From: Dendrolimus kikuchii
Lineage: Eukaryota > Arthropoda > Insecta > Lepidoptera > Lasiocampidae
Length of the DNA: 64,000 nt
Assembly: GCA_019925095.2 (NCBI GenBank)
Contig: CM034397.1
Span: 3,615,763 to 3,679,762, forward strand
Direction: 5' to 3'
The position numbers and the translations under genes are program-made. This document shows positions 32,601 to 42,813 of the stretch, piece by piece. The notes beneath the pieces are model-generated. The model worked only from the letters and a program-made list of their open reading frames with translations, was not told the DNA's origin and did not search any database. Within the stretch, counting starts at the first letter, position 1; every line of letters begins with the position of its first letter.

Positions 32601-35600
32601 ACCTTATTTTAAACATTCATTTCTATTTTTTTTTTGTCATCTGTAGAGGCTTATCAATTACAGCTGTTAGCCCCCAAATACAACAAAATAAAATTTATAT
32701 TCCATAATTTGCAAATTCTCCTTTGATTTGAAACAGAATCCTACTACATTTCTGAATTATTTATTTGACGGTATTTTTTAATGTAAATGGTTTTAATTTG
32801 ACTTTGTTTTAAAGAAACGTAATTATTATTTTAGGCAACTAAGCTTAAAGTTAAAGTATATAGCTCCTTTAATCAAATTGAAATTTTTCTATCACATATG
32901 ATAGGATCGACGTAGTGGACACTTTAGAAGAACTTCCAAAGGTTTTGGATAAGTTTTGGGGAGTTATAACTGAACACAGAATCGCAGATCTCATTAGACA
33001 TGTAAGTATACTGAATAATATTATTACATTTATAAAAAAAAATATAATATTATAAAATTCTAAACATGCCTTTTCTTTCTGTACATTAAAGTTATTTAAA
33101 AAAAACAACTGGAATAAACTATACAATTGTTAGAGGACACGATGCATTTTTTTTAGATTTCTTGTCTGTTTATCTGTTTGTCGGTTTGTAGGTTTGTTCG
33201 GGATTTACGTAAAAACTACTGGGCCGATTTCGATGCGGTTTTCGCTATTCGACAGCGAATCGTTAGACTTAAAATCGGCGCTACCTTTTATCCCGGGAAT
33301 CCCGCAAGAAATTTTTCTGGAGACGATTTAAAATTACTAAATTGAAAAAAAAATTCCAATGCGATTTTTTTCGCTGATCTATAGCAAACTTTATGTAATG
33401 AAATTTGTGATATTTATTATCTCGGGAACCCTGCGAGCATTTTCCCGGGAACGATTTGTCATAGTTCGGGTGCATAAGAATTAGCTTATTCCGACACAGT
33501 TTTCACTGAAACGATAGCATAGCTTTCTTTTTTGAAATACTGCGGTACTTTGTGCCCCGGGAGTCCCGCAGGAATTTCAAGTCAAGCATGGACGAAGTCG
33601 CGGGCATATCCTAGTATTATATATAATTTACTGTGCATATAATATAACTGAATACACGGTAATCATGATTATTAAATTTAAGTTACGCATTATAGGAATC
33701 CATAATACATATATACATACATACATAACTTCACGCCAGTTCCCTTGCGGGGTAGGCACGAACAACAGAGCGCCATTTAGGCCCATTCTTACACACCTCA
33801 CTTGCTTCTTTGACATTCATAACTCTTGTCATGCACACTCGTCTGTTCTTAAGGCTCCTGACATCACCTTCTGCTAGTACACGATCAATTTGATCATGGA
33901 AGGTGTGTCGTGGCCTTCCACGACTTCTGCATCCATCCACTTTTGCATTGTATATCTGTTTAGTCATTCTTTCATCATGCATTCTTTCCACATGCCCGAA
34001 CCACCGGAGCATTCCTTCATTCAAGAATCCATAATAAGAACGATAATTGACCCACACGCTTTGTGGCGAAGCCTTAGGTGAGTAGCGACACCTCGTACCT
34101 GATTCCGGGGGCCAAGACAAGGCCCCCATCTCAGTGCTTGCCTTAGCCAGCCGGCACGGAGTGGAGATCGCTAGAGCTAAGACTCAAGCTCCAAGGGCGG
34201 AAGTGATAAATGGCATCACGTCAGAAGTAGCTTCGGTGAACCTGCAGCCCACCTCTCGACACCCCTTAGCCACCACTCACACCCATGTTGCCCCTGCGTT
34301 CTATGGCATTTTTTGGGGCCCATGCAGGGAGTGGCGAGTCACCGTCTGCCCATTTTTCCATGTTCTCCGAACATTGCGACGGGCAGACGCCATAGTCCCC
34401 ATATTCCCAGACCCCAAGTACCACTAGCAGTTCACCCCAATAGCCTGGTACTTTTTGTCCTCATTTCCCACAATAGTCCTACACTGACCCGGGCTTGTCC
34501 TTGGGTGCATTACTATATGGCGCAGACAGGGATAATCGCCGGTCAGTGTCACGCCACATTTACATTAAATTTGTCAAAGGGCCTCACGTGTTGGCCTTTC
34601 CATGGCCCCACTCAAGCCCTCCAAAAGTCCGGGCCATTTTTATGGCCCGTGGTCTACAAAGACATACATAATAATGATAATTACGAAAGTTTTATTTTTG
34701 TTTAATCACGCCGGAACGGCTGAACGATTCTGGATGAAATTTAACACAGATATAGATTTTACCCCGGATTAGCTTAGTCTCAAAACGCCTTTTCTTTTTA
34801 CCAAAGAAGGCCTATAACAAAAAAATTATAATTTAACGGTTTACCATTATCATCGAGTAATTTAATGAAAGCTTTAATAAGCATATTTTAAAAATACGTA
34901 TTGTGACGGATTATATCGAAGTCGTGGCGTTTATGACTTATCTGGCATGAGTACTAAAAAGAGCAAGAAATAAGTTTTATCTCTTCTTGCAGGTTTGTTC
35001 ACATGTAGAATCACCGAGAACGCAAGTTGCAAAGGCTGCTTGCAATACGTTGTCATCGATATTGAAGACCACAAACTATACTAAAAAACCGGTAAGTGTT
35101 TTTAAAACGTAATAATCGTAATTTAAATACATATAGTCACGTCGTGTACTGTTATGAAGAACAAGTGACATAGTTGACTAACTGCAAGAGAATCGCCTAC
35201 GCTGGTACGGTCAGCTTTTACGATGACTGGCTAGCTATGTGGGGAACAAAGATTTAGCTATGCTCGCTCGACGTCGTGAAGAGCGTCATACATACCAATG
35301 GTTTTAAAAAGAGAGATGTTGAATATCGCGCCAAATAAAGAAGAAAAAGTAAGAAATCGGTCTCAAGGATTCGAACGCATTCATTGATGTATAATGTACT
35401 ACGTACTAGTATATATTATATATAACTCAAAGAACGCAACCGAGTTTTAGGGCAGGTTCACATGACAAGTGCTTAACCCGCGTTGAACGCGCGCAGAATT
35501 TTTGTATAGTGTTTACATGGTGCTCGCTGGTTCAGTTTGAGTTCTACATTTGTCGAAGATGGACGTAGAAACAGTTTTAACGGTGATCTTATACCGACAG

Positions 35601-38600
35601 CAAAAACGACGCGACAGAAGACGGAGATATTGGGTCCACCCAATTTTTTCTTACAGGCTGACTGAAAGCCAGTACATAACTTTGTATCCTAAGCTAAGGC
35701 AATACGGACCCAAATTTTTTAACTATTTCAGAATGTGCATCAAATCATTTGATGATTTACTGGCTTTCATAAACGATGAACTCGTAGCAGATAAAAACGC
35801 TTTGCGATAATGTCTATCCGCGTCAAAAGCGCGCGCTCAACTGAACGGTAACATAGAAAACCAATGATCTCAACGCGCGCTGTATTAAACGCCCGTCAGC
35901 ATGTGTACGGCCTGAATAAAATGTATGTAGTTGTAAATGCGCGTTATCAAAACGCGCGGTTAGCGCTTGTGATGTGCACCTGCTCTTATGGCGCGGTTTT
36001 TTTTTCTTCATATATGGCTTCCGCGGTTAGCGTTGAGCCAATAACAAATATTGATCATCTTGATGAAAGCCAATTCTGATGTTTAAGTCTTCGTATAATA
36101 GTCGCGCAGTTGTATTGTAGGCTACAACTAACGCCATTCAACGGAGTTCTTGTGAAAACTCAAAAGGCCACATTTGACTATACAGTTCACATTTCTCACA
36201 AAACACATAATTACTACTCAAAAACTATCAATATCCTACAACTATTGTTCATTTTAGAGTAATTTTACACATTTTTAGAAAATAAAACTGCACAGCACAA
36301 CGTCTCCTTTCAGTTCCCGCCAAAAACTCAGGCGCGGTTGATAATAATTACTTAACTGACTATTAGCTGTCTCTAAGAGCAATTATTTGTTCGTCTTAAA
36401 GGATGGACGTAAACATTGAACGTTTATTTAAGGATTTCTACGAAGCGGTGGCGATCCTACTGACGAAGACCGGCAGCTTCAGTCGGCCGGTTAGGCGCGC
36501 GGCAAATGTCGCCCTCGACAGCATTGTCTGTGGCGTAGAGCTAAGCCACGCTGTCACGGCAATTTGTGTTCATGGTGTGGAGTGAGTATGCCGAGAAATT
36601 CGTGTTGTTCTACGCTTTCATCTGGCTAGATATTGTTTCTCCTCTGGTGGCCGGTTTTTATACCTTACTATCCATCCACTTGATTTACTACAAGTTATAT
36701 TTTTCATAAACTGTATCTACACAAATAATACAAATTTTCTACCAATTGTAAGCTGAAAGAATGGATATTAAAATATAGAAACGCGGCTAGTACCTGTCGA
36801 TTTCATCTCTATATACGTACAGTTCCTGAAACATCGAGGCATTGGGATGATTGGTGTAAAATACTTCATTTGATACGAAAGCATTTCACGCGACTTTCTT
36901 CCGTGATCATTTTTTTTTTTTATTGCAGGAGTTCAGCAGACAGCCAGGCGGCCCACTTGATGGAAAGCGGTTACCATCGCCTATGGACATTTGCAACAGC
37001 AATGTTGCTACAAATGCGCTGCTGCTCTCTTAAGGGAGACTGGAACCTGGTCACTAATGCCGGAACACAACTCAAGGTTGTTATGGCGACATACTTTAGA
37101 CCAGGGGTGGTAGCCATCCAGTCGGGCAAATGCCCTACCACCTGGCTGTGGTTGTTAAGTCGCCTCTCACGACAGGCCGCCCCAACGCAGGAAATTGTAT
37201 TCTTTCTCCGTTCCTGCACGGAAAAATCACCTATATAAATATGTTCCAGTTTTAATATAAGTATATCCTTTGTAAATACTTGGTTCTCGCAAACCACGAG
37301 TTGACGGAGAATGGTTTATTATCAGTTGTCTGTTTGTATATCTTTAATGTTTTTTTTTTCAATATAGCTGGATCTAATATGGCACATTTTAAAATAAATT
37401 GTTACATAATACAATTCACTTATAAAATATATTTGGTATTTATAAATTACCAAGTTATCTGCTAAATGACGAATAGGAGCAAACAGCTTAACTTTTTTTC
37501 ACCCCTGCATGGTCAGGTTTTATGGTTTACAATGTATTTAAAAACAAGAAATAGATGAAGGTAAAATGATTGGGAATTTCTTGTTGTTTCTTTTTTTATA
37601 TTGCATGAGTAGGTACAGCAGACAGGTAGAAGGCCCAACATCAGTGTACTGCCAGTGCGCTGCCGATCTCGAAAACAGGACTGGATCCTGGCCAATGATG
37701 CCGGAGCACAACTAAAGATTGTTACCACTACCACTACCACTTAGAGTAATTAATACCTAGAGAGATAGTCTCCTACAAAATTACGTTCAGAGTGGAAGCA
37801 CAAAACCAACCGATGTGTGCGTGAGGATCATGTAATTATTTTCACTCAAACGCATACAAATAATGTTGCAAGTAAATAAAGTATTTCTAAAAAGCAGGGA
37901 ATTGGAACTATATTAGAGCTTGTCACATCGAGACTGTCTTGCGGACTGACGGGAGCGACGCGTTGACAAGCGAATTGAGACATTTAGGTCCTAATAAAAG
38001 CGCTTCACTTTACTGTCACCAACTCGTGTTCTAAGCGTATTAATTCTATGCCCTACCACCTGTGTCGGTTGTTTGATCGCTTCTTACAACAACCCGCCAG
38101 GCCGCAGGATTACTATTCTTTCTCCGTTCCACGGATAACTAATTCTTCTACCGATAAGAGATTGCGAAACGATGTACAATCGAATAGGAAGTAGACTTAG
38201 TAATGATATCCCTAATAGACTTCGGTTTTTTATCAGCCACAAAAGCCCTTTAGTGCGGTGTGCAGCGTCACGCTTACTGGTGGTTAGCTGCGCATTGGCC
38301 GGTGGCGGCCGTGAACTACTACGAACTCGTCCCCAAAGCGCTGTTTGTGCTAGAAAGCATGCGCTACAAGCCCTTGCTGCTTTTCTTTGTGATAAGAATA
38401 CAGAAACCAGGTGAAATTATTATTTCTAATCATTGTTGAGCTTAGGTTATATTCCAGCCGGGTCCAAAATATTCTTTGGACATTGATAAAACTACAGACT
38501 ACAGCTAATAGCACCTAATAGGTCTAGTCGAATTATCTAATTGAGTCTAGTTTCTGAGGTTAGTATTTTCCAAAAAATGGTTGACTTTCATGTTTACTGC

Positions 38601-39142
38601 TCTGTCATTTTGTAATACCCTGAATAAACAAAGAACTTAATGCAAAGTTAATTTTTGTTTTCTAAATATTCAGAGCGATTTTGAATCGTTTTCCCACACT
38701 CTTCGGACTGGGTATTTATATGTTACTTAAATATACATTTACGGTCTTATTCACATTGAGTTAGAGTAAGTTTGTAGGCGACTTTAAGGTTCTTAAATAA
38801 GCCTAAAAACTTACTCTAACTTAATATGAATAAGACCATTAAATTATAAATTACATTACCATATCTTGTGAATAACTTTAGTTCACTTTTAATCAATATT
38901 ATTATTATTTTTTAAATTTTACTGTACAGCAAAACAAGACCCTTCAAGTTGCCCAAATACTGAGATTGTTTTAAAAAGTTTTTTGCTTCAGGAAATACGC
39001 TGAACGCCTTTACTCGATGCTTCGGCCGCTTAATAACTTCGAAGCCTATTACTTAACTGACGTAGAGGTCGAAGTGGCCACTCGCCAGATGAAGAAGTAC
39101 GACCATCTACTCCTCTGTGGACCACCCAGAACCAACAGATGA
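29652..39142 (+). CDS. TOG-domain microtubule regulator, TOGARAM/crescerin-like
   Basis: Coding exons: 29652-29654 (ATG only, inferred), 30012-30874, 31837-31977, 32905-33001, 34993-35091, 36402-36581, 38237-38410 and 38992-39142; about 568 residues. Residues 1-290 are acidic, Ser/Asn-rich and probably disordered. Exons 3-8 form one six-HEAT-repeat TOG array: LLCDAAARGCEVLCAEVLRR and the W before IDVVDTLEELP are helix one, FSRPVRRAANVALDSIV and SPLVRCAASRLLVV are intra-HEAT turns, and the end (MLRPLNNFEAYYL...) matches the C-terminal capping region of the last TOGARAM TOG. That family binds tubulin and regulates axonemal microtubules in cilia. One TOG is fewer than the four of vertebrate TOGARAM1. 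As written the exon 5/6 junction is out of frame. Confidence 0.8.
29835..29916 (+). mobile_element. RTE-B LINE, 82-bp insertion with target duplication
   Basis: Only the last 50 or so bases of the element ((GTT)n, TTCGTGCCTACCCCGCAAGG, then the ATGT tail). Flanked by a perfect 11-bp duplication GTTGAAAGGAA (29824-29834 and 29917-29927). In TOG intron 1. Confidence 0.88.
30012..30874 (+). CDS. TOG gene exon 2, acidic disordered region
   Basis: Acceptor TGTTGCAG, donor GTAAGT, ends phase 2. 287 codons rich in Asp, Glu, Ser, Asn and Thr; ends in a short basic helix ELYNKLSERKKR. No folded domain is visible. Clean open frame, unlike the surrounding TE relics. Confidence 0.85.
31060..31520 (-). 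pseudogene. RTE-like LINE C-terminal fragment (family C)
   Basis: The minus strand has an open piece with LMPTLMYGSESWVW, AVEMRALKSI, EKGMLRWFVHVERMDENR and GTGRPRRTHHDQITEVLKR, the region after the reverse transcriptase of RTE-like elements. It is a different family from RTE-B. No catalytic domain remains. In TOG intron 2, antisense to the host gene. Confidence 0.75.
31837..31977 (+). CDS. TOG gene exon 3
   Basis: Acceptor AATCTAG. The single base A completes an Arg codon. Ends TCT TG at a weak donor GTTGGT so that the next exon restores a Trp. The stronger-looking GTAAAT four bases further on would put exon 4 out of frame. Confidence 0.75.
32905..33001 (+). CDS. TOG gene exon 4
   Basis: Acceptor CATATGATAG, donor GTAAGT, ends phase 0. 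Encodes IDVVDTLEELPKVLDKF and an ADLIRH end: the first HEAT repeat. Confidence 0.85.
33040..33617 (+). repeat. CTAG-T ending repeat H1, copy 2
   Basis: Matches 12190-12798, with the same CTACTGGGCCGATTTCGATG core and CGGGCATATCCTAG end. In TOG intron 4. Confidence 0.55.
33708..34024 (-). mobile_element. RTE-B LINE, 317-bp copy with target duplication
   Basis: 5'-truncated, 3' ATGT tail at the left. Perfect 12-bp duplication GAATCCATAATA at 33696-33707 and 34025-34036. Encodes the conserved GMLRWFGHVERM to YPARELA tail of the ORF. In TOG intron 4, antisense to the gene. Confidence 0.9.
34037..34660. repeat. GC-rich unassigned block in TOG intron 4
   Basis: Compositionally distinct from the surrounding intron. 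Open frames of 97 and 130 codons overlap but match nothing I know. Likely another LINE 5' or linker region. Confidence 0.35.
34675..34800 (+). repeat. Repeat end with GGAACGGCTGAACGAT core
   Basis: Resembles the CGAAACGGCTGGACCGATT start of 46735-47477, a motif at the 5' side of common lepidopteran CTAG-T repeats. Partial. Confidence 0.35.
34993..35091 (+). CDS. TOG gene exon 5
   Basis: Acceptor TTCTTGCAG, donor GTAAGT, 33 whole codons with SPRTQVAKAACNTLSSIL, the second HEAT repeat. A run of six A near its end (35083-35088) is where a one-base length error would change the phase for exon 6. Confidence 0.8.
35185..35330 (+). pseudogene. LINE C-terminal fragment in TOG intron 5
   Basis: Reads LQENRLRWYGQLLR, then YVGNKDLAMLARRREERHTY. 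Same general region as RTE-B and RTE-C tails but a fourth family. Confidence 0.5.
35450..35985 (+). mobile_element. PIF/Harbinger non-autonomous element with transposase N-terminus
   Basis: Inverted ends GGGCAGGTTCACATGACAAG and complement of CTTGTGATGTGCACCTGCTC (about 19 of 23 agree). TTA target duplication at 35447-35449 and 35986-35988. Its TIR is unrelated to that of 17031-18445, so two Harbinger lineages are present. In TOG intron 5. Confidence 0.85.
35559..35810 (+). pseudogene. Harbinger transposase N-terminal fragment
   Basis: 83 codons after the ATG. RRRRYWVHPI and FFNYFRMCIKSFDDLLAFI are the N-terminal helices of HARBI1-like DDE_Tnp_4 transposases. The frame ends before any catalytic Asp. 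The piece sits in sense orientation, bracketed by the TIRs. Confidence 0.8.
36180..36335 (+). repeat. Unclassified 160-bp repeat, copy 2
   Basis: Matches 1790-1950 in direct orientation. Ends just before TOG exon 6. Confidence 0.7.
36402..36581 (+). CDS. TOG gene exon 6
   Basis: Acceptor GTCTTAAAG, donor GTGAGT, ends phase 2. FSRPVRRAANVALDSIVCGV is the most TOG-like stretch of the protein. Its first base must be the third of a codon: an in-frame TAA at 36397-36399 rules out an earlier acceptor. Confidence 0.85.
36910..37226 (-). mobile_element. 300-bp retroposon (family F), copy d
   Basis: Full-length, T tract at 36910 and GCACGGA end at 37226. In TOG intron 6, antisense. Confidence 0.8.
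37589..37730 (-). mobile_element. Diverged family F-related retroposon, copy e
   Basis: Retains a TTTTTTTATATTGCATGAG start, GCGCTGCCGATCTCGAAAA and CTGGATCCTGGCCAATGATG. Resembles 61879-62055 more than the main family, which suggests a subfamily. Confidence 0.55.
38086..38139 (-). mobile_element. Family F fragment, copy f
   Basis: About 54 bases of the 5' end (CCGCAGGATTACTATTCTTT ... GTTCCACGGATAA). Confidence 0.55.
38237..38410 (+). CDS. TOG gene exon 7
   Basis: Acceptor TTTTTTATCAG, donor GTGAAA, phase 2 in and out. SPLVRCAASRLLVVSCAL then ARKHALQALAAFLCD: two HEAT helical pairs. Confidence 0.88.
38743..38837. repeat. 95-bp near-perfect hairpin in TOG intron 7
   Basis: The arms GGTCTTATTCA-C-ATTGAG... 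and ...CTTAATATGAATAAGACC pair over about 30 bp with one mismatch and one G-T, then the inner TAGGC/GCCTA pair extends the stem around a short loop. Either a tiny palindromic MITE or a microRNA-like precursor. Confidence 0.75.
38992..39142 (+). CDS. TOG gene exon 8 and stop
   Basis: Acceptor TTTGCTTCAG. One base completes an Arg codon; then KYAERLYSMLRPLNNFEAYY to TGA at 39140-39142. This is the closing helix and tail of a TOG array. Confidence 0.88.
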
Positions 39143-39650
39143 TTAGAAATATAATTAAGATTGAATTGTAGCATTGTATGTTGAGATTAATATTCCATCT
39201 TGGTGTTAAATGTAAGGCAGAGACACCAAATAACCACAAACACTTTTAAAAAGTTTAAGTAGTGTTATGAATTCGTGGGGATGTGATTTTAAAATTCACA
39301 GTTGTTACAAGTACAACCGAATACAACAAGTCCAAACCGTAAAGCAGAAAATCGTAATCACATAAATCCCGCAAAGTCTATAGTTATAAGATACTCGATC
39401 CGAAAGTACACTAGGTAACGCTTCGATCGCAGTTGAAACCCAACTAATCTAGTCTCCGACTGACCGATTGATATTTATAAAATAACCTATCAACTTTTCC
39501 CACTGATCCCTGGAATTCTTAACTTGTCATTGTAATGGCTTCTAAGATTGCACGAAACACAAACAATAGAAAGAAGGATTTATAACGTCTTATTGTGGCG
39601 TAATACAAAGGGTTTAGCGTGGACAATAGACCACCCAAATTGGAAGGTGT

Positions 39651-39656
39651 AATAAA
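39651..39656 (+). terminator. Candidate TOG-gene polyadenylation signal
   Basis: AATAAA about 510 bp after the stop codon and just before a LINE insertion at 39683. Confidence 0.4.
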
Positions 39657-39682
39657 TCATTATATTCTATTATTTATTTACG

Positions 39683-39755
39683 TTGTTGTTGTTGTTGTTG
39701 TTCGTGCCTACCCCGCAAGGGAACTGGCGTGAAGTTATGTATGTATGTATGTATG
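39683..39755 (+). mobile_element. RTE-B LINE, 73-bp insertion with target duplication
   Basis: (GTT)n followed by TTCGTGCCTACCCCGCAAGG and the ATGT tail. Perfect 12-bp duplication TATTTATTTACG at 39671-39682 and 39756-39767. Confidence 0.9.
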
Positions 39756-39830
39756 TATTTATTTACGATTTTGGGAATAAAAAAAAAAGAAGTTCAAATC
39801 AAGTGAAAAGAATGTAGCTTTAGCTAATAG

Positions 39831-40071
39831 CGTTCCATTAGTAGCGCACAGCGCCCAAAATGCTCCGTTAGCCGTTCCACAAGGTGACCGCGGTCGTTGT
39901 GGTCGTGGCGAAAACGTCACTAATGACGTCATCATTTTCGATCACACAACGCTCACAACGATCCATGTCAAGAGCTGGGTCGAATAACCATTCCACTTCG
40001 GTTTACGATTGTAACGCTTGCAAGCAAGTGGAACATCGTGAACGTGGTCCTTGTAAGTCTCTAATGGAACG
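39831..40071 (+). mobile_element. MITE family M1, short form, second copy
   Basis: Perfect 11-bp inverted ends CGTTCCATTAG. Interior as in 7827-8063. Confidence 0.7.
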
Positions 40072-40691
40072 TAACCTAAGACACCATCCACATTTGTATT
40101 ATTCAATTTTGTCCGATGCTATCAATCATTGTTGTATTAAATACTATGTGAAAATTGCGTTTCTTAAAATATGGACGAAGGTCGTATCGATGTTACGAAT
40201 AGTCGAGTTTAGTTATTGTCCAAACTGGTGTGTTGGTACAAACATTGGTGTTAGGAGTAGAAGACAAGATGATACAGTCTCTCCATAAGTTTCGTATTGT
40301 TTTGTGGAAGACGAGTTATATGTATTTTAAATATTTGAGTGCTTTTCTGACTATACATGTAAACTGTTTTATTTTGGCACAAACTTCCTTCCTAACAGTA
40401 AGTACTGATGTTTTGCTGTATAATAATTTATTTGTAATGTTATAAAATTCGTTTCGTTATGTTAATTTTAGATTTTTTGTAAATAGGTATACGTGGTGTT
40501 ATTATTTTGCAATGTGTATGTTATCTGAGGAATAATTAAAATTTTATAAAAATATAAACATTCGATACCGATCAAGAATGACGAAGTGTTATTTATTATT
40601 TTATTAATTTCTCAAGCGCTTTTTTACTGCATAAGAGATCCTTTGGAATCATCAACTCTTAAGATACAGAAATATAAAAATACTACATAGA
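40072..40691. other. Intergenic, nothing recognised
   Basis: AT-rich; short frames only. Confidence 0.4.
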
Positions 40692-41010
40692 TTTTTTTTT
40701 AATTTTTTTATTGCAGGAGATCAGCACACAGGCAGACGGCCCACTTGATGAAAAGCGGTCACCATCGCCTATGGACATTTGCAACACCGAAGGTGCTACA
40801 AATACGCTGCTGCTCTCTTAAGGGAAACTGGAACCTGGTCATTAATGTCCGAACACAACTCAAGGTTGTTATGGCGACATGCTTTAGACTAGGGGTGATA
40901 GCCATCCAGTCGGGCAAATGCCCTACCACCTGGCTGTGGGTTGTTAAGTCGCCTCTTACGACAGGCCGGCCGCAGGAAATTGTATTCTTTCTCCGTTCCT
41001 GCACGGATAA
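40692..41010 (-). mobile_element. 300-bp retroposon (family F), copy g
   Basis: T tract at left, GCACGGATAA at right; full-length. Confidence 0.8.
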
Positions 41011-41057
41011 AAAGATATTTCCAACAAATTTTCGTTTAAGTTAGTTTTTAGTTCTCT

Positions 41058-41240
41058 CACTTTATAATAATATCAGCCCATAAATGTTCCACTGCTGGGC
41101 TCGGCTCTTCCATTATAGAGGTAATGGACAGTATACCCGCCACGCTTATCCCAGGCGGCTTAGCGGGTTTGACACATCGGTTATCTCGATATGCAGGTTG
41201 CATCACGATGTTTTCCTTCACCGTTGTTAGCACGTGGTAA
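41058..41240 (-). mobile_element. SINE body without tRNA head
   Basis: Contains TTCCACTGCTGGGCTCGGC, GGCGGCTTAGCGGGTTTGAC and CACGATGTTTTCCTTCACCG, the body of the SINE at 13080-13372. Truncated before the tRNA-like part. Confidence 0.6.
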
Positions 41241-41974
41241 TTTTTTTCTCTCACTTTAATTTTATAGAATTTTCCATAATTTGGGAGGGATTTTCGTCAT
41301 ATAAAAACGAGTGTTTTCGCACTTATGATTCACGATACTCCACACGCCTGTATACACTCGAAAAATAAATAAAATGTATCCTTCAGTTACAAGAACAAGG
41401 CCCAAAGGCCAACCCTTTTTCTAAGCAATTTCTTGGAATTCACGATACCATTATGTAGTGGAATACAGAATAAACCTTATAAAATGTCGTCCATAGAGAC
41501 CTAGAAGTTACCGAGAGAAAAAAAATGTAATAAATACAAAGACAGACAAATATGAATATAATACGTTGATAAGAATGTGTCGTGTCTACAACGAACTCTC
41601 TACAAAAAACAATAAATTAGATATATTTAATGCAAAACCTTTAGCTTTTAATAAAATGATAATTTCTATGCTGAAAGATCACACCTCTTCACTTGTTTAG
41701 TAATTTATTTAATGCTCATTTTCTTAATCTATTACCTTATAATGTATCACTAAAACTAATGTCCTAGATTTAAGCAATTATTGAATCGTTACTGACATTA
41801 TCCACATAATTTTGTTTGCGAAAATATAATTTTAACATTGATGTGTCAGCACGCTTGAATTTCAATCTAGATGTAATAATTTACAAACTATATTATATAA
41901 ATAAATTACTGATTGTTATCTGTTGTGTTGTCCAAATAAATAAATAAAATTCATCATTTTTTATAAATTGTAGC
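41241..41974. other. Intergenic, nothing recognised
   Basis: AT-rich, no feature supported. Confidence 0.4.
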
Positions 41975-42170
41975 GGCCAGCAGGCTGCCTAAGCGATATA
42001 ACCGTGGCAAGCCGCCTTTACGTTATTCGCCGCCCGCGCCGCACTTACGTCGCCCCTCTTCCTCCGACAGCTAAACGCTGTCGACAGAGAGTCTGTTTCG
42101 GTCAGCGCGCGAGAGCGGTCTTGTCGCGGTTACTTTGGATGCGGTAGGACTTTTTACGCGCAGCAGATGT
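41975..42170 (-). promoter_or_regulatory. GC-rich island, possible first exon of a minus-strand transcript
   Basis: About 200 bp of sharply GC- and CpG-rich sequence in an AT-rich desert. On the minus strand a consensus donor GTAAGT (42031-42026) follows a non-coding GC-rich stretch, as in many housekeeping 5' UTR exons. No downstream coding exon was found on that strand, so it may equally be a repeat fragment. Confidence 0.25.
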
Positions 42171-42536
42171 TGTACCTTTTTTTCAAATATAAAATGTGCT
42201 GCAAAAAGTGTAGTTTCATTACACAAACCATACACCACAAAATGAAATATTTAAGAAAATATACCTTATTATTATTACCATCTAATCTAAGAAAAATAAG
42301 TAATTTAAATGCAATCTAAAATAAGTAAAAGTATTCATACTAAGAAAGTGTCCATTAGCACTTTTCTTATTGTCTCTATTAAGGCGAAGACACTTTGTTC
42401 ATATGTTCTTGTTAGTAGTTCAAATGGTTTTGTCCTTTTGAGCCTTCTCGTTATGTCCCTGTTGTCGAGGAGCTCCTCGGCATGAATTCGTGAATAAATA
42501 AAAATATAATAAATAATCTACAGAGAAACTCACACG

Positions 42537-42725
42537 TTGTTTATCCCCATGTTAAGCAAGTTACGTTTGTGTCATGGGTAATACAACTACAACGGACCAG
42601 TCCGAGTCCGATCCCAAACACCCAGATCCACCCAGTAGTAAATAGCCAGTAAATTGGAATCCAGACCCTTTGCGTTGCAGTGAGGTGGGAAGACTTAAAC
42701 AGCCAATTCAACCACAGAGGCGGTC
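42537..42725 (-). mobile_element. SINE family T2, copy 1
   Basis: Shares AAGCAAGTTACG, GTCATGGGTAATA, CAACGGAC and TTTGCGTTGCAGTGAG with 56457-56702. The tRNA-like head end (right side) is degenerate. Confidence 0.55.
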
Positions 42726-42813
42726 CAATGTATACTAATATTATAAAGAGGTAAAGTTTGTTAGTTTAGAAGTTTTGTTTGCAGGAAGTTAATCTCTGGA
42801 ACAACTGAACCGA

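Noticed and set aside
33731..34129. Plus- and minus-strand frames around 33.7-34.1 kb as genes
   Set aside because: They lie in an RTE-B insertion bounded by a target duplication; the frame runs past the insertion by chance.
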